A program made the position numbers and the translations under genes. The notes below the pieces were generated by a model. It worked only from the letters and a program-made list of their open reading frames with translations, did no database searches and was not told the origin of the DNA. From Daejeonella sp. JGW-45 (GTDB lineage Bacteria; Bacteroidota; Bacteroidia; Sphingobacteriales; Sphingobacteriaceae), in the NCBI RefSeq assembly GCF_029360805.1, contig NZ_JARKNC010000002.1, forward strand, positions 165,978 to 229,977: a stretch of 64,000 nt of DNA. Direction: 5' to 3'. How positions within the stretch are numbered: position 1 is the stretch's first letter; each line of letters opens with the position of its first letter. Below, one piece after another: positions 45,401 through 54,095 of this stretch.

Positions 45401-46823
45401 TATTACGCGGTTAAGACCAGTACTGATGACTGCCTCCGTTGCTTCACTGGGCTTCCTGCCTATGGCGCTGAGTACCGGTGCCGGCGGCGAGGTGCAGCGG
45501 CCGCTGGCCACGGTGGTGATCGGTGGTTTGCTGATTGCCACCTTCCTGACCTTGTTCGTGCTGCCGGTATTATACATACAGTTTGAAAAAGGATTTAAGA
45601 TGAAAAAGAAATCACTGGCGGCAGGAATACTGGCTATACTGCTGTTATCGTCGTCATACACCCAGGCGCAGGAAACATTAAGTCTTCAGGCTGCCATTGA
45701 TACAGCCTTAAAGAACAACCTGCAGGTAAGACAGGAAAAACTGGGCGCCGGTTACCGGCAGGAGCTTATTGCGACGGCGCACGACTTACCTAAAACCCAG
45801 CTTAACGCGGAATATGGCAAATTCAACGGACCCTATAACGACAGCCGTTTCAGCCTGGTGCAGAGCTCCAGCTTCCCAACCGTCTACAAAAGGCAGAGGG
45901 AGCTTTATGAGCATGAATGGCGGAGCAGCGTTCTTAAAACCGGCTTGCGTGAAGCCGAGGTACGGCGGCACGTGTCGCAAGTGTATTACTTGTTCAGGTA
46001 TCTCACCGAGAAAGAGCAGCTGCTGAAACGGACGGACAGCATGTATGCGGAATTCCTGCGGGTAACGCAGGTAAGACTTAAAAGCGGTGAGACTAATATC
46101 CTGGAAAGCGCCAGCGCCTCTAACCAGAAGGGAGCGATCCGGCTGCAGCTGAACCAGGTTGCGCAGGACAAGGAATTGCTGAGCGTGCGCTTCCGGATGC
46201 TGCTGAACTCCGGCCAGGCATACCTGCCCGAAACCGGTCCGCTGAAAATTGCAGGCGGCCCTAACCCGCAGGCGCCCTTTGCGGCAGATCACCCGGTGCT
46301 GCAGCTCGCTGCACAGCAGGAACAGGTACAGCGCGCCAATACCGGCCTGGAAAGAGCACGACTCCTGCCCGACCTGTCGCTGGGCTATAATAACCTGAGC
46401 CTGCGCAACGGGCTGGACCTGCACCCCGGCGACCGCTTCAGCTCGGTGGAAGCCGGTATAGCTATCCCGGTCTTTACCAGGGCGCAGAAAGCCCGGATTT
46501 CAGCATCCAAGGTTAACGAGCAGGCGAGCCGCATTGCGTTTGAGCGTGAGAAGCAGTTGATCGGACAGCAGTACCAGGAAGCGAAGGCACGCTATGAGCG
46601 CAGCCTTGCTGATGTGAACTATTTTGAGAACGATGCGCTGAAAGATGCCCAGGTGATCCGCACTACCCTGCGCCTGCAGTTAAGCAAGGGCGAGATCAAT
46701 TACCTGGAATGGACGCTGCTGAACCAGCAGGCCCTTACCATCGAAAGCAATTACCTGGATGCCATCAATGAGCTGAACCAGCATAGTATAGAACTTGAAT
46801 ACCTACAATCTAATTCAAAATAA
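42486..46823 (+). CDS. cusA: CusA/CzcA-type RND metal efflux pump fused to TolC-like outer-membrane domain
   Basis: 1445 residues. Residues 1-1038 are a full heavy-metal RND transporter, with periplasmic loops and the family motif DFGLIVDGAVIIVEA in TM4. The frame continues through MKKKSLAAGILAILLLSSSY (residue 1039 on), which looks like an internal signal peptide, into a CusC/TolC-like domain (QETLSLQAAIDTALKNNLQV, LKSGETNILESASASNQK, TLRLQLSKGEINYLEWTLL). Such fusions occur in Bacteroidota. The pump exports Cu/Ag or Co/Zn/Cd; the metal cannot be fixed from sequence. cusB starts 2 bp downstream. Confidence 0.92.
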   Translation: MLNKIIGFSIKNKLLIGLFTIALVIYGVFELTRLPIDAVPDITNNQVQVITIAPSYGATDIERLVTFPVEQANSNISGLKEIRSYSRFGLSLVTIVFNDDVDIYWARQQVAERLQLVQAQIPDGIGTPEMGPISTGLGEIYQYVVRPKKGYEHKYSITELRTIQDWIIRRQLLGVKGVAEVSSFGGKLKQYEVAINPNKLQSYGLTINDVFKALESNNQNTGGSYIERNAGVLYIRSEGLLNDTEDIGNIAIPRAGSTAPLLIRNVADVRMGHATRYGALTYNDEGEVSGAIVMMLKGGNSNVVIDDIKERIAVIQKSLPEGVIIEAFLDRTKMVNNAIDTVKTNLMEGALIVVFVLVIFLGNLRAGLLVASVIPLSMLFAVIMMNIFGVSGNLMSLGALDFGLIVDGAVIIVEAVMHQLSHSNKFNGAKLSTADMNQEVKSASSKMMNSAVFGQIIILIVYLPILTLEGIEGKMFKPMAQTVAFALLGAFILSLTYIPMMSTLFLSRRQKEKLNLSDRIMLNIESAYKNAIQRVLAFPRVVIGGAVSLFAIAMIILSQMGGEFIPSIEEGDYAVETRVLAGSNLNTTIESTQKVVHILKSRFPEIEKVITKIGSSEVPTEPLPMDMGDMIITLKDKSEWTSAESFDELSEKMTKAAQEVPGVTTSFQFPVQMRFNELMTGARQDVVLKIFGEDLDTLSHYAKKLGTIVSQVEGATELYVETVSGLPQIVIDYNRPALAQYGLSVAGINQIVNAAFAGQSAGLVFEGEKRFDLVVRLESENRRDLKDVQNLLIPVPNGSQIPLYQLADVSLKDSPNQIQREDARRRILVGFNVQDRDVASIVDELQGKVDAAIKLPPGYTVTYGGAFENLNAAKDRLMIAVPVSLALIFLLLYFAFNSIRHGLLIYSAIPLSAIGGIFFLALRGMPFSISAGVGFIALFGIAVLNGIVLVAEFNRLKAKGGLDIRQVVIQGTITRLRPVLMTASVASLGFLPMALSTGAGGEVQRPLATVVIGGLLIATFLTLFVLPVLYIQFEKGFKMKKKSLAAGILAILLLSSSYTQAQETLSLQAAIDTALKNNLQVRQEKLGAGYRQELIATAHDLPKTQLNAEYGKFNGPYNDSRFSLVQSSSFPTVYKRQRELYEHEWRSSVLKTGLREAEVRRHVSQVYYLFRYLTEKEQLLKRTDSMYAEFLRVTQVRLKSGETNILESASASNQKGAIRLQLNQVAQDKELLSVRFRMLLNSGQAYLPETGPLKIAGGPNPQAPFAADHPVLQLAAQQEQVQRANTGLERARLLPDLSLGYNNLSLRNGLDLHPGDRFSSVEAGIAIPVFTRAQKARISASKVNEQASRIAFEREKQLIGQQYQEAKARYERSLADVNYFENDALKDAQVIRTTLRLQLSKGEINYLEWTLLNQQALTIESNYLDAINELNQHSIELEYLQSNSK

Positions 46824-46824
46824 C

Positions 46825-47970
46825 ATGAGACCTTCTTCTTTAAGATCCATATACCTTCCCTTTGCCGCTGCGCTGATCATCCTGGGCAGCTCATGCGGGA
46901 CCAAGAATACAGAGGCCAAAACCGAAGCCGCAGCAAGTGAAACTACGGTGGTGCAGCTGAACGAAGCCCAGTTTAAAAATGCGGGAATTAAAACCGGCGC
47001 TGTCCAATCCCGGCAAATATCGACCATACTGAAACTGAACGGCCAGATCGATGTGCCGCCGCAGAATATGATCTCGATCAGCATTCCGCTGGGCGGATAC
47101 CTGAGATCTACTAAAATGCTTCCGGGAACCCATGTCAACAAAGGCGACATCCTGGCGGTAATGGAAGACCCCCAGTACATTCAGCTTCAGCAGGATTACC
47201 TGGTTACGGTTGCGAAAATGTCGTACGCCGAGCAAGAGCAAAAACGGCAGAAAGAACTGAACTCCGCGAAGGCGGGAAGCGATAAGGCTTTGCAGATGGC
47301 AGATGCTGAGTACAGGGGACTGCGCATATCGGCGGGCGCCCTGGGCGAGAAGCTGCGGCTGATCGGAATTAACCCGGCCCGGCTGAATGAAAAGACCATT
47401 ACCCGGCAGATCGTGGTGCGCTCTCCTATCACGGGTTTTGTAAGCAAGGTTAACGGCAATATCGGCAGCTATGTAAACCCTTCGGACGTTTTGATCGAGC
47501 TGATAAATCCGAAGGATATCCATCTTAACCTGACCGTGTTTGAGAAAGACCTCGACAAGCTGTCGATCGGCCAGAAGGCGCTTGCTTTTTCAAACAACGC
47601 GCCGGGAAAGAAGTATGAAACGGAGATCTTCCTGATCACGCGCGACCTTGCGCCCGACCGGAGCGCGGAGGTGCACTGCCATTTTGAAGCGTATGATAAG
47701 ACCCTGCTGCCGGGCATGTACATGAACGCCGAGATCGCCATCACCAGTCAGCAGAAAGCTACCCTGCCCGAAAACAGCGTAGTAAGCTTTGAAGGGAAGC
47801 AATACGTATTTACCGAACGGGGAAATATGATCTATGAGATGACCGAAGTGGAAACGGGAGAAACCGAAAGCGGCTTTATTGCCGTGAACACCGACCTGAC
47901 TAACCGGAAGATCGTAACGGAGGGCGCCTACTCTTTATTGATGCAGCTGAAAAATGTGCCGGAAGAATAA
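46825..47970 (+). CDS. cusB: CusB/CzcB periplasmic adaptor (membrane fusion) lipoprotein
   Basis: 381 residues from the ATG at 46825, one base after the pump stop; the upstream frame in the pump gene is ignored. The lipobox is LGSSC. Biotinyl-lipoyl-like halves are seen in SIPLGGYLRSTKMLPGTHVNKG and VRSPITGFVSKVNGNIGSYV, with a helical hairpin between (MSYAEQEQKRQKELNSAK). It links the pump to its outer-membrane domain. No Met-rich extension was noted. Confidence 0.9.
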   Translation: MRPSSLRSIYLPFAAALIILGSSCGTKNTEAKTEAAASETTVVQLNEAQFKNAGIKTGAVQSRQISTILKLNGQIDVPPQNMISISIPLGGYLRSTKMLPGTHVNKGDILAVMEDPQYIQLQQDYLVTVAKMSYAEQEQKRQKELNSAKAGSDKALQMADAEYRGLRISAGALGEKLRLIGINPARLNEKTITRQIVVRSPITGFVSKVNGNIGSYVNPSDVLIELINPKDIHLNLTVFEKDLDKLSIGQKALAFSNNAPGKKYETEIFLITRDLAPDRSAEVHCHFEAYDKTLLPGMYMNAEIAITSQQKATLPENSVVSFEGKQYVFTERGNMIYEMTEVETGETESGFIAVNTDLTNRKIVTEGAYSLLMQLKNVPEE

Positions 47971-48032
47971 GTTTGTAAACTTATCTTTTCGCTATCTTGC
48001 TCATTAAATTTATTAACCTAATATTTTAAACT

Positions 48033-48443
48033 ATGAAACGTAACGCAACAGCGATCTGGCAAGGATCCGGAAAAGAAGGAAAAGGAAACCTAAGTTCCCA
48101 AAGCGGAATTCTTAGCAATACCCAATATTCATATAAATCACGTTTTGAGGAAGGCACAGGCACAAACCCGGAAGAGCTGATCGCTGCGGCGCATGCGGGA
48201 TGCTTTACGATGAAGCTCTCCTTTAACATTGATGCTGCCGGTTTTACCGCCGAGGAGCTGAGCACCAAATGTGATATTACGCTCGAGAACGGGGCTATCA
48301 CCAGCTCGCATTTAACGCTGACTGCAAAGATCCCTGGAATTTCACAGGAGCAGTTTGACGCTGCTGTCAAGGATGCCGAAGCAAATTGCCCGATCAGTAA
48401 ATTACTGAATACGGAAATCAGTGTGGAGTCCACCTTGATGTGA
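48033..48443 (+). CDS. OsmC-family peroxiredoxin
   Basis: 136 residues, the usual OsmC size. The two redox Cys are in AAHAGCFTMKLSF and ANCPISKLLNTEI, and the central helix EELSTKCDITLENG fits. It reduces organic hydroperoxides. The start ATG at 48033 gives MKRNATAIWQGSGKEGKG, typical of the family. Its TGA is the first unit of heptamer array E. Confidence 0.9.
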   Translation: MKRNATAIWQGSGKEGKGNLSSQSGILSNTQYSYKSRFEEGTGTNPEELIAAAHAGCFTMKLSFNIDAAGFTAEELSTKCDITLENGAITSSHLTLTAKIPGISQEQFDAAVKDAEANCPISKLLNTEISVESTLM

Positions 48444-48485
48444 GATGTGAGTAAGCAGTGATCGGTAATCGGTAACCAGTAACCG
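48437..48485. repeat. Degenerate 7-bp repeat array E
   Basis: Seven heptamers in register: GATGTGA x2, GTAAGCA, GTGATCG, GTAATCG, GTAACCA, GTAACCG. The first unit contains the OsmC stop codon, so the array starts inside coding sequence. Confidence 0.85.
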
Positions 48486-48514
48486 TGTTTGGTAAGAAAT
48501 ATCCAGTAATAAAA

Positions 48515-50707
48515 ATGAAGAAAAACACCCTTCTCTTAATCCCCCTCATCCTTGGTGCACTAAGCTCATATGCTCAGGACCCTGCCCGGAAACAGACTGA
48601 AACCCAATTTGACGCGTTTCTCAGCGCCCAGAGCATCGGAAACACGATTAAGGAGCTTTCGGCTAAGCCGCATTTCGTAGGTTCGCCCGGAAGTAAGGAA
48701 GTAGCTGAGAATATCCTGGCAAAGTTTAAAAGCTATGGCTGGGATGCCAATATTGAGACCTACCAGGTGCTCTTCCCCTTTCCAAAGGTGAGGTCGCTGG
48801 AAATGGTGAGCCCTCAAAAGTTCAAAGCCTTGCTCAAAGAGCCCGCGCTGAAAGAAGACGGCACCTCTGGTCAGCAGGGACAGCTTCCTACTTCGAATAT
48901 CTGGAGTGCCGACGGAGATGTCAGCGGTGAACTGGTGTTTGTAAATTTTGGTCTGCCGGAGGACTATGAAACCCTCGAATCGCTGGGCATAGATGTTAAG
49001 GGTAAGATCGTTATCGCACGTTACGGCCGGTCGTGGCGCGGTATCAAGCCGAAGATCGCCCAGGAGCATGGTGCAATAGGCTGTATCATTTATTCAGATC
49101 CGAAGGAAGACGGTTATTTCCAGGGAGATGTTTACCCGAAGGGAGCATTTAAGAATGAATTCGGTGTGCAGAGGGGTTCTGTGCTGGATATGGTTATTTA
49201 CCCCGGCGATCCTCTTACACCGGGGACCGGGGCTACGGAAAATGCCAGCCGGCTCGACCGGATGGATGCGCCTAACCTCTTAAAGATACCGGTTATCCCG
49301 ATCAGTTATCATGATGCGCAGCCGCTTTTACAGGCGCTGGAGGGCCCGGTGGCGCCGGAAGCCTGGCGCGGCGCTTTGCCGATTACCTATCATATCGGGC
49401 CCGGCAAGGCAAAGGTGCGTCTTAATATTGAGTCGGACTGGAAACTGGTGCCTGCATACAATGTAATTGCCAAGATCAAAGGCTCGGCGTATCCGGACCA
49501 GTGGATCGTAAGGGGTAACCACCACGATGCCTGGGTGAACGGCGCCAACGACCCCGTTAGCGGGGTTGCTTCGATGATGGAAGAGGCAAAAGCCATCGGT
49601 GAGTTGGTAAAAAATGGCTACAGGCCAAAACGTACCTTAGTATTTGCAGCATGGGATGCCGAAGAACCAGGTCTGCTTGGCTCTACGGAATGGGTGGAGC
49701 ATCACAAGGAGGAGCTGAAGCAAAAGGCGGTTGTATACATCAATACGGACGGCAGCGGGCGCGGCTTCCTGAGTGCCGGCGGTTCGCATGGGTTGGAGAA
49801 TTTTATAGATGAGATAGCGAAGGATGTTAAGGACCCGCAGACCAATGTGAACGTCTACGAACGCTTAAAAGCCCGCCAGGTGGCTACTGCAGGTTCTGAT
49901 AAAGTAAAGAGGGAGAACCTGGCCAGGAAGACAATGACTATCGGAGCATTGGGCTCGGGGTCTGACTATTCTGCCTTCCTTCAGCATGCCGGTATCCCCT
50001 CCCTGAACATTGGGTACGGTGGTGAAGACGGAGGCGGTTCCTATCATTCTATTTATGATTCATATGACCATTACAGTCGTTTTGGCGATCCGGGATTCAG
50101 CTATGGGGTTACCCTCGCGCAAACTATCGGACGCGCGGTACTGCGGATGGCGGACGCTGATATCCTGCCTTTCGAATTTAAGAACCTTCATAAGACTGCC
50201 TCAGGTTACGTGACCGAGCTGGCAGGCCTGACAGATCAAATGCGGGAATCGACACTTCTTCAAAATGAAATCATCAAGGGAAATAATTACCGGCTTGCAG
50301 CCGACCCAACATTGTTTTCGAAGCTGCCGGTGGCTAAGGCTGAAGTACCTTTTATTGACTTCTCCCCGCTTCATAATGCACTGCGTTCTTTAGAGTTATC
50401 TGCTTCCAGGCTTTCTGATGCTATAACTAAGCTGCCTGCAGGGGCTGACAGGTCGGAACTGAACAGGAAACTTTACCAGGCAGAGCAAATGCTGCTGAAC
50501 GAGACAGGCCTCCCACGCCGCGGATGGTATAAGCATACCTTATATGCTCCCGGCTTTTATACTGGCTATGGTGTAAAGACTATCCCGGGTGTGCGTGAAG
50601 CTATCGAGCAAAGGAACTGGAAAGAGGCACAAGACCAGATCCATATCGTTGCCGGAAGTATTATGAAGTTATCGGGCCATCTGGATGAAGTGGTGAGAGG
50701 GCATTGA
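48515..50707 (+). CDS. M28-family zinc peptidase (glutamate carboxypeptidase II-like)
   Basis: 730 residues from the ATG at 48515; the upstream GTG at 48485 lies in the repeat. A signal peptide (KKNTLLLIPLILGALSSYAQ) is followed by a PA domain (about 110-300) and the M28 zinc site: His336 (GNHHDAW), Asp346 (GANDPVSG), Glu383/Glu384 (WDAEEPGLLGSTEW), Asp412 (NTDGSG) and a late His in SYHSIYDSYDHY. A helical dimerisation tail follows. It likely cleaves small peptides or acylated amino acids outside the inner membrane. Confidence 0.93.
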   Translation: MKKNTLLLIPLILGALSSYAQDPARKQTETQFDAFLSAQSIGNTIKELSAKPHFVGSPGSKEVAENILAKFKSYGWDANIETYQVLFPFPKVRSLEMVSPQKFKALLKEPALKEDGTSGQQGQLPTSNIWSADGDVSGELVFVNFGLPEDYETLESLGIDVKGKIVIARYGRSWRGIKPKIAQEHGAIGCIIYSDPKEDGYFQGDVYPKGAFKNEFGVQRGSVLDMVIYPGDPLTPGTGATENASRLDRMDAPNLLKIPVIPISYHDAQPLLQALEGPVAPEAWRGALPITYHIGPGKAKVRLNIESDWKLVPAYNVIAKIKGSAYPDQWIVRGNHHDAWVNGANDPVSGVASMMEEAKAIGELVKNGYRPKRTLVFAAWDAEEPGLLGSTEWVEHHKEELKQKAVVYINTDGSGRGFLSAGGSHGLENFIDEIAKDVKDPQTNVNVYERLKARQVATAGSDKVKRENLARKTMTIGALGSGSDYSAFLQHAGIPSLNIGYGGEDGGGSYHSIYDSYDHYSRFGDPGFSYGVTLAQTIGRAVLRMADADILPFEFKNLHKTASGYVTELAGLTDQMRESTLLQNEIIKGNNYRLAADPTLFSKLPVAKAEVPFIDFSPLHNALRSLELSASRLSDAITKLPAGADRSELNRKLYQAEQMLLNETGLPRRGWYKHTLYAPGFYTGYGVKTIPGVREAIEQRNWKEAQDQIHIVAGSIMKLSGHLDEVVRGH

Positions 50708-50768
50708 GAATGGGGAATGGAATGGGAATGGGGAATGGGTAATGGATAATGGGGAATGGGGAATGGAC
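50706..50768. repeat. Degenerate 7-bp repeat array F
   Basis: Nine heptamers: GAGAATG, GGGAATG, GAATGGG, AATGGGG, AATGGGT, AATGGAT, AATGGGG x2, AATGGAC. It begins inside the M28 stop codon (TGA 50705-50707). Confidence 0.85.
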
Positions 50769-50782
50769 GGTGACGCGGGACT

Positions 50783-50982
50783 CTTCCCCGACTTGATCGG
50801 GGATCTCCTCATAAGCACCCGCAGCATATGCCCCTGCCGGGCATTCAGATGTAGCTGACCCTTCTTAAACACCGGCACAACTGGAATTTAATTTCAACCG
50901 AGTTTTGCAAAACGGAATGTCCCGGTCGCACCTGCGGCTTTGGCCGCGTGCCATCACCAGATCCCCGATCAAGTTGGGGAAG
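50783..50982. repeat. Inverted pair of REP-like hairpins
   Basis: Two 24-bp units in opposite orientation: 50783-50806 (core CCCCGACTTGATCGGGG) and 50959-50982 (core CCCCGATCAAGTTGGGG), matching at 23 of 24 positions. Each is itself a hairpin. The family also occurs at 35951, 35999 and 60257. Confidence 0.8.
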
Positions 50983-51021
50983 AACCGGAGCGGCAGATTG
51001 ATCTTAATCCTCTTAAATAAA

Positions 51022-51050
51022 AAAATCCCCGCCATACAAGCGGGGATTTT
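51022..51050. terminator. Bidirectional rho-independent terminator
   Basis: AAAATCCCCGC (51022-51032), CATACAA loop, GCGGGGATTTT (51040-51050). A perfect 11-bp stem with A- and T-runs, placed between the convergent M28 peptidase and phosphodiesterase genes. Confidence 0.85.
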
Positions 51051-51073
51051 CATTTCAACAGGCCCGTCCTCTA

Positions 51074-52582
51074 TTAATCCCTCACCACCTTCGCACTATT
51101 CAAATAAATATATCTGCCGAGAACGGATTGCTCGAGAATCAATGTGTACTTGCCCCGCGGTGTTTTTGTACTCGTTTCTACCAGCCGTACTTTCGAACTG
51201 GTTGGCGCCGATGCAGGAGATTTCTTCGTAAGAAGTTCATGCATGACCCTGCCATCCATTTGTTCCGGTATAGCGATCTTATGAAGGTGGAGGATGGTCG
51301 GCACCAGGTCGACATTGGATGTCGGCAGGTCGCTTTCATAACCTTTCTTAAAGCCCGGACCGTAGGCGATCAGGGGAATCCTGACCTCATAAGGACTGAA
51401 GCCTCCGTGACCTGCCACACCCCTGGCGAAGCTTGACCCTGCGTAACCTTTATCGTTCTTTGCATCATTCCAGTTCACGTCCACTAAAATATCAGAGGAC
51501 CTTTCCGGATGATCCCAGTGGATCGCGTCGAAAGAAAGCGTACCGGGAACCCAGCCTTTAGTATCTCCGGCTTTCCTGGCGGGAGTAAAGATCCCTCCTA
51601 CCCATTCCTGCTGCTGTAATGCCAGGACGATCTTACTGATCAGCTCGCGGTTACTGTCTTTCACGTAAATGGCTCCGCCGGCAAGTACTACATCATCAGA
51701 AGCCTGGTCCTTTTTCAGGCCCTGGCTGATAAGGAATTCGCCCAGGCCCTCTTTTCCTATATCCGTAACGAATCCATGATCGGATGAAATGAGGATATTG
51801 AAGTTGTTTGCCAGGCCCTTAGCCTCGATATCTGCCAGGATCCTTCCGAATTGCTCGTCGACAGTCTTTATCGCTGCCATTGCTGTTGCAGTACCTATGC
51901 CATCGCGGTGAGCGGTACCGTCAGGATCGCCGAACCAGATGGCGCTTACCTTAGGGCCATCCAGCCGCAATCCGTACTTCATCAGTGCGTTGGCTACCCA
52001 TATATGCTTATTGCCGGCAGACTGAACAGTGCCGATCTCAGACAGCACTCTATCCTTAAACGATTCAGGCCTTATCAGATCGGGATTAACCACGGCCCCG
52101 CCGCTGATCTTATGATTCTGCATCAGCGCCTGTCCGGTTGTGCCGGAGCTGAATACCATCATGCTTGAGCCGGCCTGCTGCAGCAGTTCTGCAAGAGAAG
52201 CTGCGGTAAGCACCTTATCGCCGGTTGCCTTTGCGATCTCATCCACCTCAAGGGCATTTCCTGTATTAAGTGCTTTGGCTTTATTTACCTGCGGAAAATA
52301 AACGCTGTTGCCCATCAGGCCATGTGTGCCCGGGTAGCTTCCGGTTGAATACGATGAGGCGTTTACACGGGTAACAGTCGGGAATACGCTATGGTGCTGC
52401 CTGCCATAGGCTGCCTTATTTTTGAAAGCAAAGAGGTTGGGCATATTGCCTTCAGTGATGTAATCAGGCCTGAGGCCGTCGAAGAACACGATCAGCGTTC
52501 TGAGCTCGCCGGCTGTTTGCTGCGCCTGCGAAGACAGGGTGGCGCAGACCAGGATCAGGAGGAAATAGTATCTCGATTTCAT
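51074..52582 (-). CDS. Secreted alkaline-phosphatase-superfamily phosphodiesterase/NPP-like
   Basis: 502 residues. A signal peptide (MKSRYYFLLILVCATLSSQAQ) precedes the type I phosphodiesterase/NPP fold: LIVFFDGLRPDYITEG (metal Asp), HSVFPTVTRVNASS (nucleophile Thr in PTVTR), NSVYFPQVN, WFGDPDGTAHRDG, LISSDHGF (metal Asp-His) and GVAGHGGFSPYEV (metal His). It probably splits phosphodiesters or phosphates from nutrients. Last gene of a SusC-SusD-enzyme operon, 19 bp from susD. Confidence 0.9.
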   Translation of the reverse strand: MKSRYYFLLILVCATLSSQAQQTAGELRTLIVFFDGLRPDYITEGNMPNLFAFKNKAAYGRQHHSVFPTVTRVNASSYSTGSYPGTHGLMGNSVYFPQVNKAKALNTGNALEVDEIAKATGDKVLTAASLAELLQQAGSSMMVFSSGTTGQALMQNHKISGGAVVNPDLIRPESFKDRVLSEIGTVQSAGNKHIWVANALMKYGLRLDGPKVSAIWFGDPDGTAHRDGIGTATAMAAIKTVDEQFGRILADIEAKGLANNFNILISSDHGFVTDIGKEGLGEFLISQGLKKDQASDDVVLAGGAIYVKDSNRELISKIVLALQQQEWVGGIFTPARKAGDTKGWVPGTLSFDAIHWDHPERSSDILVDVNWNDAKNDKGYAGSSFARGVAGHGGFSPYEVRIPLIAYGPGFKKGYESDLPTSNVDLVPTILHLHKIAIPEQMDGRVMHELLTKKSPASAPTSSKVRLVETSTKTPRGKYTLILEQSVLGRYIYLNSAKVVRD

Positions 52583-52601
52583 ATATTATTTTTTAAGTTA
52601 A

Positions 52602-54077
52602 TTATTTAGCCCACCAAACCTTGATATCACTATTGTCGCCGCCCATAGAAGCGATAGCGGCAGCAAGGTTATCCGCATTCATCGACTGCAGGTAACCCGG
52701 GTAAGGCACGCGGTTAGGAAACTGGTTCTCTGCCGGGATGCCTGAACCACGTGGCAGCACGGGGTAACCTGTTCTTCTCTTTTCGAACCAGGCCTGGTAA
52801 TCCACGAAGAAATATGCATAATATTTCTGTTCCATGATCTTCTCAAGCTGCTGCTCAGCACTTGCCGCACTATTATAGGCCACACCTGCCTGCGACAGGT
52901 AGTTTGCCGGCATATTAACTCCCCACTGCGTCATGGAAGCAGCGATAGCAGATTCATAATGCTGCTTTGGTGTTTTACCGGTGTTCATCCCACGCAAAGC
53001 CAGCTCGGCTTTAATGGATTCAAGTTCAGAATAAGTCATCATTATTCCAAGCTGAGGCAGGGTTTTCATCACATCGTTATAGCTGGTGTTCTGCCCTACC
53101 GCATATTCCAGGGAAACAGGGTAGCCACTTTCTATACCGCGGTAAACACTTTGCCCGTTCTCCATTACTGGCGTGAACCACAGCGCACGGCGGGGATCGT
53201 TATCGGCATTCATCTTATTTATAAAGAACTTGCTGACGTAAGTACCATCTTTCCATTCCAGCTGGCGCTGGTTGTAGTAAGGATTATAGTAAGGGAAAGT
53301 GCCCGGGTACCTGAAGATTGCTTCGTCGGCATTAGATGTAAACACCGGGAATTTTACCGGATCGGCCAGGATAGCAGCTATCTGCTGGCTGACGTTGATC
53401 TCACCATCCCGTTTAGATAACCTGAGCAGCAGCCTCAGTCTTAAGGAATTGGTAAACTTCTTCCATTTAACTATACCGGCATTTGTACCGCCTGAAACTG
53501 TATTGGCATTATAAACCATGTCCCCGCCGTAAGTGAGCGCCGCAGAGGTATTAAACAGGTTGTTGGCCTGTTCCAGGTCGGCCAGGATGCCGGTGTAGAC
53601 ATCCTTTTGCTTATCAAATTTTACAATGAACCCTCCTTCGGCTGCCTTGGTCGCATCAGAATACGGAACATCGCCATACAGGTCGGTAAGGATGGAGTAG
53701 GCCCAGCTTTTGTAAACCAGGGCTATGGCTTTATAGTTATTCTCCTTCAGCCGGTCGGCGGTTTTATAGATATCCTCGACATCGGTCATATACGTATAAA
53801 AGTTACTCCATACACCCGCTCCCGGGTTTACCTGGTAGCGGTGCAAGCCGCCGCCGCCACTGCTTGAGCGGGGTGCATCCATCTGCATAAGCTGATGTGT
53901 AAAGTTACGCGCGGAAGTCATGCTGGCATTTACAATACCATACTGCAGCTGCCCCAGCATAACGCCGGGAGTGATCTCCTTAGGCCGGTTGGGATCGGTA
54001 TTTAATTCAGCGAAATCCTTAGTACAGGCAAGCTGCAGCAAGCAGGCGGCGACTAAAAGAATATATATTTTTCTCAT
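52602..54077 (-). CDS. SusD-like lipoprotein (SusD-like_2 group)
   Basis: 491 residues. The lipobox is LQLAC, followed by TKDFAELNTDPNRPKEI. Central TPR-like helices and the C-terminal block IMEQKYYAYFFVDYQAWFEKRRTGYP, then IKVWWAK at the end. It partners the SusC 18 bp upstream. With the phosphodiesterase downstream, the ligand may be a phosphorylated compound; that is inferred. Confidence 0.92.
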   Translation of the reverse strand: MRKIYILLVAACLLQLACTKDFAELNTDPNRPKEITPGVMLGQLQYGIVNASMTSARNFTHQLMQMDAPRSSSGGGGLHRYQVNPGAGVWSNFYTYMTDVEDIYKTADRLKENNYKAIALVYKSWAYSILTDLYGDVPYSDATKAAEGGFIVKFDKQKDVYTGILADLEQANNLFNTSAALTYGGDMVYNANTVSGGTNAGIVKWKKFTNSLRLRLLLRLSKRDGEINVSQQIAAILADPVKFPVFTSNADEAIFRYPGTFPYYNPYYNQRQLEWKDGTYVSKFFINKMNADNDPRRALWFTPVMENGQSVYRGIESGYPVSLEYAVGQNTSYNDVMKTLPQLGIMMTYSELESIKAELALRGMNTGKTPKQHYESAIAASMTQWGVNMPANYLSQAGVAYNSAASAEQQLEKIMEQKYYAYFFVDYQAWFEKRRTGYPVLPRGSGIPAENQFPNRVPYPGYLQSMNADNLAAAIASMGGDNSDIKVWWAK

Positions 54078-54095
54078 GTTGTGTATGTTGAGGTT

